Positions 52,111 through 62,370 of a stretch of 64,000 nt of DNA are shown here, in pieces. Source of the stretch: Rostratula benghalensis (Eukaryota > Chordata > Aves > Charadriiformes > Rostratulidae); contig VXAI01000020.1 of assembly GCA_013399305.1 (NCBI GenBank), positions 3,876,545 to 3,940,544 on the forward strand, read 5' to 3'. A program made the translations under genes and the position numbers. Numbering within the stretch: position 1 is the first letter of the stretch; the number at the start of each line of letters is the position of its first letter. The notes beneath the pieces are model-generated. The model had not been told where the DNA came from. It worked only from the letters and a program-made list of their open reading frames with translations, and searched no databases.

Positions 52111-53277
52111 CCCATGCTGATAAACGAGAAACATGTTCAATTTTTAAGACTAGACAGCATATATACAAGATATATGTGAGTGCACCTTAGTGAAAAGATG
52201 GAAAAATGTATAAATTGACCCTAGAGCGAATTTCCATTGCTCCCATGAACAAAAATACCTTGTATTTTCAAGACTCAGTTGAATGATGTACAAAACTTAT
52301 GTTCACCTTGAGGAAACGAATAAGAAACTGCCTTTTTTGAAGGGACTTAAGTCTTTGAAAATATGATTCTTTGTTAAGTTTTTCACATACAAACTAGGCA
52401 TAGATCTTTTCCTCTTTTTCCCCATATTCTTTCTGTCTGTTTAGGGGCAGAGAGCAGACATAGGTGTTAGGATCTACTCTGTGCATGAAGAGACATTTCT
52501 GGTACCTTTTTTAAATAAATGTATTCCATACTTCTTAATACTGGAACCATACTTATTTTTTCAGTGAAAAAAATGCATTTTTATGCATGAATTTTTATTC
52601 ATACAGAATTGCCACAAAAAGAAAAATTATTACAACACAATCCTACTTGCTGAATTGTTGGGGGTTTTTTGACTCCATACCTGAAGGAAATCCTCCAACC
52701 ATCTAGAGTAGATAACAATCATAAAGAAACAATACTTTGCATCTTAAACCTGGATATAAACACTAAATAATTAATCCTTGTATGACTCTTCTGTCTCTGT
52801 TAAGTTAGAAAAGTACAATTATTCAATGTGTTTGTATTTGTCAGATCATGTGGTGAATACAGCTCTGCTTATCCAAAAGTATATAGATAAAATGAAATTC
52901 ATTTCTAGTTCAGCACAAACCCAATACATAAGAAGATAAAATATTATTATTCTTCTTATGATATCTCTCTCAAAAAGTTGTTCTGTCCTAAGAGACTCTC
53001 CTCTTTCACTTCCCTCAGATCAAAACTTTTTATCTTTTAGTATTTATGAAATGTGTGTTACATAATTATACTGTACTGATACGTAGGGTTTTTTTTCATT
53101 TGCCTTTTTTTTTTTTGAAAGACATATTTAACATCCTTCATACACAATACTATATTTTGCAACAACCATTATTTAAGGTTAAGTTTTCACATACCTTGCT
53201 AGGCAATAAGTTGCAATAGAAGTTTACCTGAGTTTACTCGTTATGATTTTTATGGGCAAAGACAGATGTACATCCTT

Positions 53278-53365
53278 TACTAACCTTCTTCCTCCTACGT
53301 CTGCTTCAGAGTCAAAGAAAGCATGGAAACAAGGATGTCGGTTTTGATCTGCCTGAGTCCTGTAG
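53278..53365 (+). other. Candidate exon with strong branch point, acceptor and start codon
   Basis: A perfect TACTAAC branch-point motif (53278-53284) is followed by a pyrimidine tract and CTTCAG ending at 53309, 26 bases from the branch A, which is ideal spacing. The putative exon runs 53310-53365 and ends at a donor GTAAAC. It contains an ATG at 53323 in a strong Kozak context (A at -3, G at +4). The open frame would begin METRMSVLICLSPV and leave a split codon at the donor. The hydrophobic run is too short to call a signal peptide. I recognise no family, and no downstream exon was paired. It could equally be a noncoding exon or chance. Confidence 0.2.
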
Positions 53366-54540
53366 GTAAACCCTTTATCTTTCAGGCTTTGGAATCAAAA
53401 AGATGAGCCAAAAAGAAGAACAGTTAATATTTTGTTACTGTTTCACTATGAGTGCAAATGCATTGGATTTTTATTCTGTAAATAGCATTTAAAAGTTATT
53501 TTGTACAAATCCTTTGCAGTGGGACAGAATATGAAATGTAGGATACAATTCAAGGAAAAGTCAAGGTAGGATTTATTCAGAAATACCTTTTAATGTGTTT
53601 TAGTTTGTTTTTTTTTCATTACCATTTTTCTCCATTCTATTTCACACATTTTTTTTTTGTAAATTGCCTGTGTTCATATAGCATTTGCTTTTGATTTCAA
53701 ATATATTTTATTTTCAGAATGTGTAAATTATGCTGATGGGTTATCCAAATAAAGAGACAAAACTATGTTACAAATCAATTCAAATTCAGAGAGAACTCTT
53801 GCCAAGATGCACCTCTGCTCTTTTTGGAAATAATAAAGGTGGCCCAAGATCCAAAGCAGAGACCAGTTTGGAATCCCATTTCTTCAGTCTCTGTGTTTAA
53901 AATATATAAATTTGAAGCCCAGCTAATGAAGGAGGGGTGAGTCTGTTTACTGCAAAACTCAGCTTTTTCCTCAGAAAGAATCAGGACAAGAAAGACAACA
54001 AGATAAACCTATGTCTCCATCCCTCTTTGCGAACTTCTACTGAAAATCAAGTGAAATGAAAATTCCCTTTACTCCCCCGATATCATCTGTTGTCTGCTGA
54101 AAGACTTATATATGATGAGAAATATACTCATCATGCTATCCTTAGGAGGGCTAAACTTGGTTTTAGTCAAGTAAAACAGGCTCTTGGTACAACAGGCTCT
54201 CTTTCTGAACCACAAAGAGATGATTGCTCTTTGGTTGCTGGTCATCACATTTATGTGAACAGCAATAGCAAAATGAAGACCTGCAGGCCCTCAATCATAC
54301 TGGTTTTAAGTAAACTGACTGGGTTTGGCCTTGCCATGTAACTTTTTAGAATTTTCCTTGGGACAAAATTAAAACAGTAGGCTATTGGGTGGGCTTCTTT
54401 TTTTAGAAAAGTGAATGTTATAGGAAGAGCTGCAGCTATGCATACATAGAGAGAGAAGTGAACACTTAATTTAGGGAAGGCATTCCTGTTGTGAAATGAG
54501 CAATACAGGCTTGCTGGAAGGGAGGATGAAATGTGGGCAC
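53366..54540. other. No gene seen
   Basis: Unique AT-rich DNA. The frame at 54090-54341 shows no recognised motif. Confidence 0.5.
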
Positions 54541-54770
54541 TCTCAATGGATTTTCATAATTTACATAAGCTTATAATAAGCATTAGTAATTTTAGATGCA
54601 TAATTGAACCACAAGCAACCTCCGAACCTTTGGAGGTGAGCAGAGCACAAACTTTTTCTCTGGTGTTTAAGTCATTTAATTAATTATTATAAACCTGCTG
54701 GAGCTTGATGGATTTATAAGAAAATTATGTGCTTTTAATGCAGTACTTACACCCCCGTGGGATTGTTCTA
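54541..54770. promoter_or_regulatory. Candidate conserved noncoding element (best of its kind here)
   Basis: A 230-base non-repetitive block with a dense series of AT cores: TTTCATAATTTACATAAGC, TTAGATGCATAATTG and TCATTTAATTAATTATTATA, interspersed with GC-containing segments and a small hairpin (ACCTCC paired with GGAGGT at about 54618-54637). It ends in TGCTTTTAATGCAGTAC. The mix of palindromic homeodomain sites (TTAATTAA, ATGCAT) in non-simple sequence is typical of deeply conserved enhancers near developmental genes. This is inference from texture only. Confidence 0.3.
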
Positions 54771-56924
54771 GTGAATAAGTCTTTTTCTTGGCAAGATTTA
54801 CTTTCTTGAGCAACTGGAATGATTTGCTGGCTTCTGAAATAATTTTTACTCTTACTGCAACCCATTTTGCCTGTTTAGAGATAGCTTAACTTTTATAACA
54901 ACTGAAAATACTTTTAGCTGATACAGGCATGTTAAGATATTACTTTACAAAGAGTTGATTCAGAAAAATAAATATGAGCTGGATAACATAATCCTGAGTA
55001 ATTAAAAGTTGTCTTGAGTACTTCTGCTTTTGATACATTATGGTTCTTGTATTGGAATCAATACAAATATGTTATTATAGTTCATAATGAGAATACTTAG
55101 GTATTAGGGAAAATACATGTTTGGTTTTGCTTGTGTGATCACTTGTCATGTTGTATAAAGCTATTGCACAGTAATTTCTGACTATAGGTGTTGATTATGA
55201 CAAATTAAATACATATTTTTTGTTGTAATCTAATGTAATAAACCACTTATTTGCAGAATAAATATAAGAAATATAGAAAAACTATCAGATGACATTGAGC
55301 AGGCAGATATGATGGTCTTGGTCTGTCTTCTTTGATGGCATCTTCTCTTCCTTTGTTCACCTATACAGGTTTTAAAATTTTTCAAGGGTTCCTCAGTAGT
55401 ATTCCTATACAGGGGAGAAATTCATATTGGCAGGAGACTGATTAAGTCATTCCTCAGTCTAGAGGTTATGAATAGGAAGAACTGCTGAGATAAATTGGAA
55501 GAGCTGATGGTGATGTTCTGAATTATGCAGGCCACAGTATACTTCAGAGTCTCTAGTATCACAGAGTGCAAGCTTGAGACTGTTCAGAATGTATTATTTT
55601 ATTTCTCTTAAAGTCTTTTTTTTTTTGTCTTTTTTTTTCCCAGGGCTTTCTAAATCTTGTGGGTATAAATGCCCAAAATGTTAGTGAACAAATGTATGAG
55701 TCATTTTGTTTTCCAGAATAACATATTATCATCTTCAAGGCCATGATTATCTTCAGAAGTAATTATAGGCCAGCTCATATGCATTAAGTACATCTATATT
55801 TTGTACAGCGTAAATCTTAATTTCTGGATAAAGTGAGAGTCAACTGTGTTCTCAACAAGCATACTGGATAGTATTGTGCCTTTAAATGCATATTTAATTT
55901 CAATACCATCTTAAATCTGTTTAGCATGTGCTTGCTTTCTATTATCTTTAAGCTAAGCTCTTCACATGGTTGTAATTTATTGCAATATTTACAAGTTTTC
56001 AGCAAAATTACATTAAATTAAGCCAGTACCTCCAAGAAATAAGCTGCCAAATACAAACTTTCAATTAAAAATAAATAAATAAAAGAAACAGGTGATTCAA
56101 TCTACTTGATCCTTAGTTTATGCCAAGTAGTTAATTCACATGGGAACAACAGCACTAAGAGCCTTCACACTGCTCAGAAAATTGTAGGATTTACCATTTT
56201 GAGTTATGTGAATTTTGGCAAGTCATTGTACTCATTCTGTCTGTGGCATTACATTTTTTGGAGTAACAGATGGAGACAGCAGTTTTTGAGCTTTTTATCA
56301 TTTCAGCTAACATTGTCTGACATAATTATTTAAACTTTAAGACTGACTGGAAAAAAAAAGTACTCAAGTACCAGATTTTGAGAGCAACAAACAAGTGATC
56401 TGCCTTTAGTAATTTTGTGCTGTGTAGCAACACAAACCTTCTGCTGGCTAGCAACAGTGGAATGAAGAAGTCTCCTGTTCACAATTCTTCATCCTTTTGA
56501 GAAATCTGGGACAATTTTTGAAATCACTGCAGCGTTCAGTAAAGAACATCTGTCAGTTGAAGCATGAGCACAATCAGCTTAAGTACCTGTACAGAAGTTA
56601 AAGAGCCAGCAAAATAACACCCCTGCTTGAAAGTATTAAGTATATATGTTAATGTATTCTTGGGTTATGGTATTTCAAGTTATACAGACTAATTTTTTGG
56701 AATATTTTAGAAAGTAAGCAGGAAAAAAAATCATACTTAAAGCAGAGTATCGGGAAAAAATATCTTTAAGGTTGGTGAGTTTCTCATTCCTTCTATATTT
56801 TGTACAGATATTTACATAAAATAAACGTGAGGGCCAGATAATAATGGTACACTTTTACACATTTTTTTCCAAAGATAATTTCCATGAAAAAAGTAATTAA
56901 TTTTTTTTCTATTAAAAAAAAAAA
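54771..56924. other. No gene seen
   Basis: Unique AT-rich DNA with a poly-T patch at 55615-55640. Nothing recognised. Confidence 0.55.
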
Positions 56925-57270
56925 GGGAGTAGCAGGGGCCAGAGGTTCCCTGAGGGCTTGCAGCAGTGATAGGACCACCCCAGGGCTGCAGAGGGGGCCC
57001 ATCTCATTACCCCAACCCGGGAGGAGAGCAGCCAGGAGGTACCAATGGCTGTCCCAGACCCAGGCATTATGCAGCTCTTTGAGGATGGACCTTTTGTAAA
57101 AAGGAACAAGAGATCTATTCTCTAGATGGAGGACAGAAAGATTAATCCAGTTTAATGTCCTGGGCCACAAAATGGGTGGGGTGGATCCTCAAGCTGAATG
57201 CAGGTCACCCAGGGCTCCAAACTTTAATCAGTGTGCATCTCACAGGATGGCTTCTGGCTAGCATATATCC
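56925..57270 (-). other. Unexplained GC-rich segment with 125-codon minus-strand open frame
   Basis: A patch of clearly higher GC content than either flank starts directly after a run of A (56918-56929, poly-T on the minus strand). On the minus strand one frame is open from 57170 down to 56793; its first codon is TTG, not ATG. The central part reads KELHNAWVWDSHWYLLAALL then PGWGNEMGP. The same frame stays readable upstream to about 57350 except for four stops (one TAG, three TGA). The tryptophan-rich hydrophobic stretch vaguely resembles membrane-proximal parts of retroviral Env, but I cannot assign a family. It may be a decayed transposon or ERV piece, a processed pseudogene or chance. Confidence 0.3.
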
Positions 57271-59880
57271 ACAAAGATACCATAGGTCAGGAACTTAATC
57301 GGCAACCATTCTGCGAAGAAAAACTTGCCATCTGCAAAGAGCTTTACTCTAATATACTTTTGAAAACATAAAGTACGTTCAAGTCCATGGAGATGAGTAA
57401 CCTATTAGAAAAATGTAACTTGGTAAAAGTACAAAGCTATTGCCGTGTCTAAGCATTGAGACTGTTCAAGCTTTGACAGTTCAATGGGAACTGCATTTGT
57501 TATAAAAATTGTAGTGCTTTAAGATTGTCTAAAAAGATACACTAGCTGACAATTTGAGATGGGAATTCAGTGATATTCCAGCAATCCTGAAGACTGCTGT
57601 GATCATAATAGACTGAACTGTTAGAAGCTTTATTTAGACTCAAGGGAAAGAAATTGACTCTTAGGTTAAGAGGTTCTTCCAAAAAGGAAAATGCCAGAGA
57701 AACATTAAAATGTTTATCCAGACACATTAATAACACTTTGAAAACTTTAATTTGGAGAGTTTAATCATAAAAACTTTAAAAATCTCCTGTCCAATGAGGA
57801 GAGTGGAAGGAAGTTATGGGGTTGATAACATTATGCTCAGGCTACCCCAAAAATATGAACTAGTAATTTCATTTAAATTGTTGTATTGAATATATCCACA
57901 TTGATTCAACCATTCATTGATCCAGTTTATGACAGTGGAAACTGAACTGGTGCAATTGCAAATGTAACTGAGCTGTGTATACATGGATACTGGAAATAAG
58001 GGCTGTAATGTTTCTCTATCAAATGCCAAAATATGAAAGTATCACGTTACATTGCTGCACTGTAATGCACTGTAATGCACGAAGCTGCACTGATTCTGGA
58101 CACTATTTGTTGGGTACTAATTTGTTCTTTTTTTTTTTTTCTGAGAGCAAAGCAAGCAAAACCAGAGAACAGGTTAAGTTAGCTGAAGTGAGAAGGGTGT
58201 ATATGCAGATAGCCCTCACGTTTGTTAAGATTAAAATCTGAATGTGGGGTTGCCACTGTCTACTAGTGACAACACTTATGACAAGATTATGACAAATGAC
58301 TGTGGGGTTTGGATGTTCTAGTTGCATTCAGTTAGTGTTCTGTATGATTGTGCAAGAGACTGATTCTTTCCCCTTTTGTTCTCATACCCCTTGTTCCGCT
58401 GAATTTTTTTGTCCCCCTGTTTTATTTTTTGTCCCCATCCTCTGTTTGCACATCCTCTGGATAAGTTTCATGATATGAGAGAGTGCATGTTTCAGATCAC
58501 AAAGCCTGTTGATTTGGGATTGGATAGTATTATTGATTGGCAAAGTATGTTGCCCCAGTGGAATGGAACAGAATTTCCAACAAGTGCTTATTAAGCATCT
58601 CTGAACAAAACACCTGTATGTAGATCACTAAACACGGAAATAATGCATATAATCAAAGTCATGGAGAAGTATGCTTCTTTTAGTCTGCCTTGATATCTAA
58701 ACATATGTATTTGACTAAAGCCCAGCCTAAGATTTTTCCCTCTGGCAGTGGTACATACTACTGCCAGGGCAGAGAAACTGCACCTTTTCAGGTCCCCTGG
58801 GTGGTCTGTGGTCATCTGTGTTCTGTGGGTTCTGCCCCAGCTACTCAGTCACTTCAGGCTATTAAAATGTACATTAAGGATAATTTAATCATAGTCTAGA
58901 AGTAACTACATGAAGGAAAACCATCAGCAAAAGCTGTATTCTCATCTAGCAGTTGAAGGCAAAACAATACACAAGAATTAGAAGGGAAACATGAATAATA
59001 AATGTAAAATGTAACTTAGTTTCACACTTTCAAATAAAAACAAATCTTCACTAATTATGGTAGGTATTTTCTCAGCTAATTTTTAAATGGTGAGTGAATG
59101 CTTTGCCTGTGCAGCCTAGTTGAAACAATAATTACTTTAAATAATCCCTGTGCCTTGTGCTAGGCAGGCAACCAGAAAAATCAAGTGGGTTCTCTCCAGT
59201 ATATTGCTCATTAGCCTATTTTCCTTCCTGAAAGGAGGAGTGACTAAGCAAGAGCTTCTAGTGAAGAAAATCCTGTAGAGGGACAAAAACATTTGACGTA
59301 ACTTAGTCCATCAATGATGAGCTAATGGAAAATGTTCTGACTTTTTACTGCAATCAAGATGGACTACAGGCATGTCTATAGGGGTGAGCCTGCTCCTCCC
59401 ACAGGGAAGTTGACCAAAGTGAGATTTGCTCTGAAAATTGTGCTTTATGAGCACAGATGAGTTAATAAGGTTCATCTATACACAAGATATAGGAGTTATA
59501 CATCTGGTTTTGTTAGATGGCTTTCAGGAAAAATTGGTTCTAATGTGCATCCTAAAAGTTATATTAGGCATCTCTGAGAATATTTATACCCCAAATTATG
59601 AGAAAGATGAAGAGAAAAAAGAGTGGTTTTTCACTGGTTATGTTTCCAGCGTGTCCTTGTCCCTAAAGGATTCACAAGTTTAAGTTTAATAGAAACAATT
59701 TTCTGTTGAGTTTTTTTACTTTTCAGCTAAGCCTCTTTTAAATAACTGAACTCTCTGAAAGTAATGGCATATTTGTCAGATACTGTCAGCTTCTAGCACC
59801 TGATAGTTATAATTTATACAGAGGAACGGTATGCAAAAAGACTCTTATGGCTGTAACTAAGTCAGCTAGTCACCTAGCTT
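57271..59880. other. No gene seen
   Basis: About 2.6 kb of unique DNA. A 10-base tandem unit TGTAATGCAC repeats about 2.5 times at 58056-58080. Open frames near 58300-58900 start at non-ATG codons or lack any recognised motif. Confidence 0.5.
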
Positions 59881-60373
59881 TGTTATTTGCCATCTTGGAG
59901 GGTCAGAAGGAGGAAATCTTAGAGGGGTCCCACCTGAAGGGAGGAGCAGACAGGACAGGTGGCCCAAAAGTGACCAACAGGGTATTCCATCCTATCTGCC
60001 CCATGCTCAGTATAAAAGCAGAGTGATCAAAGGGTCAGCCCTTTCTCTTCAATAGCTAGTGTCTGATGAGGACTCTGTTCTTTGATCCCTTTGATCCCAA
60101 TCTGTGCTTTCCTTAATCTAGGTCCAGGATCCAATCTGTCACTGAGTCCAGTCTGGTACATTGCCAGCGCCTGCCACTGACATGATCCTCATCCTGGAAA
60201 CTCGATGCTCGATCTGTATATATTGTATATATTTAATTATTTTATTTTTATTATGAATATTTCATTAGTTTTGTTTCATTCAGTCTCTCAGTCTTCTTCC
60301 TTTCCTTGAAAGGAAAGTTGGGGGAGAGCATCTGTCATTCGTTTCAGTGGCCAGTTGGACACAAAACACGATG
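59881..60373 (+). mobile_element. Solo LTR of an avian endogenous retrovirus, ERVL-type
   Basis: This segment follows the layout of avian ERVL-type LTRs. U3 contains GACAGGACAGGTGGCCC and CCAACAGGGTATTCCATCC, then the characteristic ATGCTCAGTATAAAAGC promoter block. A T-rich R/U5 part follows, then CAGTCTCTCAGTCTTCTTCC, GGAAAGTTGGGGGAGAGC and a terminal block reading TGGCCAGTTGGACACAAAAC, close to the family's ending (GGTTAAACCACGACA). No primer-binding site or gag/pol/env sequence follows, so it is a solo LTR left by recombination between the two LTRs. A canonical AATAAA is not seen in R. The left edge is approximate and no clean target-site duplication is visible, so an old insertion is likely. 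Class assignment is from recalled pattern only. Confidence 0.72.
60011..60018 (+). promoter_or_regulatory. TATA box of the solo LTR
   Basis: TATAAAAG lies within the CTCAGTATAAAAGC block that marks the promoter in this LTR family. It would start transcription roughly 25-30 bases downstream, near 60045. The canonical TATA is intact, so residual promoter activity is possible. Confidence 0.6.
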
Positions 60374-61095
60374 GAAAGTCACATCCTTGAAGCCCAAGTT
60401 CCTAAGTAGTCCCTTGGGCAGTAAAACATTAAGTCATAAGAGATTTTGAAACCCTGTAGCACTTGCTACAGTGAAACAATACATTTTTGTTTCTGAATTG
60501 AAAAATGCTGAAGGGAAAATGATGTTTCTTCTTCAAATGACAAAAGGGAGCTAAAAAGTTTATTAAAGCCAATGGAAAGACTTGAGCAAATTGTCTATAA
60601 ATGTTTGTAATGTGGCTTTAGTGTTTTCTAAATTCCTGCTGTAGGTCTTTGACTTTAAGAATATCCAGCAGGCAAAATATTAACATAGAAATAAATTAGA
60701 TAAAGGCTTTCTTGTGTTGTTTCCATTCAAATTAATGGAACTCTGTCCCTGGAATACCTATCTGGTGAGAAAAAAAATATAAAAATCCTAATTTATAAGT
60801 TAAAGACTTCAAGTTCCACAGATTGCAGAGTGATTCTTTACAGAGCTAGAAGTGGTCTTCAACTTAAAAGCTCCCATAATTTATTAAAGGCATCACTACC
60901 TTGATTTTTTTTTCTACATATGACAAGAGAATAGAACAAAGTTTTTAATCTATACTGATGTTTTAGATACACAACAGCTACAGCACACGGACTCAATGGC
61001 TTTGTTCATCCTGGAATTCCTGTAGAACAGCCCTAGGCAAAGAAAATATTACACCTATCCCTTACTTTTTTTTTTTTTTTCTCTCTGTTTTTCAG

Positions 61096-61140
61096 GAGAG
61101 GATGGAGCTTGGAGTTTGACAGGGGTGAAGTGGCTTGTTG
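61096..61140 (+). other. Weak candidate 45-base exon after a very strong polypyrimidine acceptor
   Basis: A long T run followed by CTCTCTGTTTTTCAG ends at 61095, an excellent acceptor by composition, and GTAGGT at 61141 is a moderate donor. One forward frame is open across the 45 bases. The poly-T could instead be a retroposon tail on the minus strand, which would make the acceptor accidental. Confidence 0.1.
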
Positions 61141-61697
61141 GTAGGTGGTTGTCTTTTTTTTTTCCCTTCCACTCCTGCCCCCATGGAGTTTAGTAATTTT
61201 ATCCAGCAATGAATCACTGAACAGGAGTTGAACAGTGCATAGCAGTAAATAAAAAAAAAAAATGCACACAGGGGTAGTAAAAACTAGCTTCACTATTTTG
61301 TGAAGCTTCACGCTACACTAGAAGTGTAAGTAAATATAATTTTTGTGTCCTTATCTCCATATTACACACAAGTTGAGGGTTTGTCAATATTCTTCTAGGC
61401 TCTTTTGAACATTTATCAGTCAGCATTGGCAGCTGTGACAGGGTGTCTACTTGCTGAATACCAAATGTAGCAACACAAAGCTGTCATTCTTCAACAGGTT
61501 ATTAGTTTGAAACGATTGTTATTTAAGATAAATTTTCTACATACATTTAAACCAGACTTTCCACCATCTCTGAGGAGGATGTAACTTTGAGGTAAATTGT
61601 GTATGTAAGCAGTACATGTAATATTTATACTTCTGCATAAGTGGATCTTTGTATTGAAAATACATTTGATTATTCCCCAACAGATCAATCTTATCTC

Positions 61698-61718
61698 TGT
61701 GTGTGTGTGTGTGTGTGT
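61698..61718 (+). repeat. (TG)n microsatellite
   Basis: About ten perfect TG units followed by ATAAATAG. Likely length-polymorphic. Confidence 0.97.
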
Positions 61719-62280
61719 ATAAATAGATGTTACTTTTTATACTAATTAAGAAACTATAAATATTTTGAATGGAAACTTCTGCAGAATGTAGTGATATTCT
61801 TGGATTAACATATAGTTTTTTACATATTTATAGAAAATCCAATTTTACTTTTATTACACAGAAAATCTGCACCACGCTGAATGCATTGAATGTCAAGGTT
61901 AGAGGTAAATAATTTCTCCAGGACTTGGAAATGCTTACTTCACAATAACTTAGGAGCTGAATGAGGGTGCAGTGGGTAAGAAAAACGCTTACGCTAGAGA
62001 ATTGCAGATGTGCATTTAGAATAGAATGGTTTCCATCCCATTATACATTTTTGGATCTGAAGTGATAGTTGTTTCTGTGAATTCTTCACTGCCGAGAGGG
62101 TGAATAAAAATAACTCAAGAGATAGAGATAAACTGTGTTTGCTTTAAAGAAAACCCTGATCTCATTAAAAGGTTTGGTAATCATCTCACGGCAAATAAAA
62201 TGTAATGATGGTGTACATGCAACGAAGAAAGTATTCTTCTATTAGCTATTAAAAAAAATGTGACTGTTTTTGTTAATTAC
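61719..62280. other. No gene seen
   Basis: Unique AT-rich DNA with no recognised repeat or exon. Confidence 0.5.
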
Positions 62281-62370
62281 AAGATATACTTTTATAGCAT
62301 ATCTTGAAGCCACAATTCCATCGGTGACATACAAAAAGAATATTTAATTAATTAAATTACTTTGGGAAGA
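62281..62370. promoter_or_regulatory. Candidate conserved noncoding element (inferred from texture)
   Basis: Contains an imperfect inverted repeat (AAGATATAC with TAGCATATCTTG nearby) and the palindromic run TTTAATTAATTAAATTAC. Nearby upstream sequence also carries GTTAATTAC. Enhancer-like texture only. Confidence 0.18.

Noticed and set aside
58296..58899. Cluster of overlapping forward open frames
   Set aside because: Non-ATG starts or no recognised motif, and changing frames without splice signals; composition explains them.
59846..60380. Possible 4-base target-site duplication (ATGG) flanking the LTR
   Set aside because: The flanking ATGG copies do not sit directly against clean TG...CA ends, so the match is not usable as evidence.
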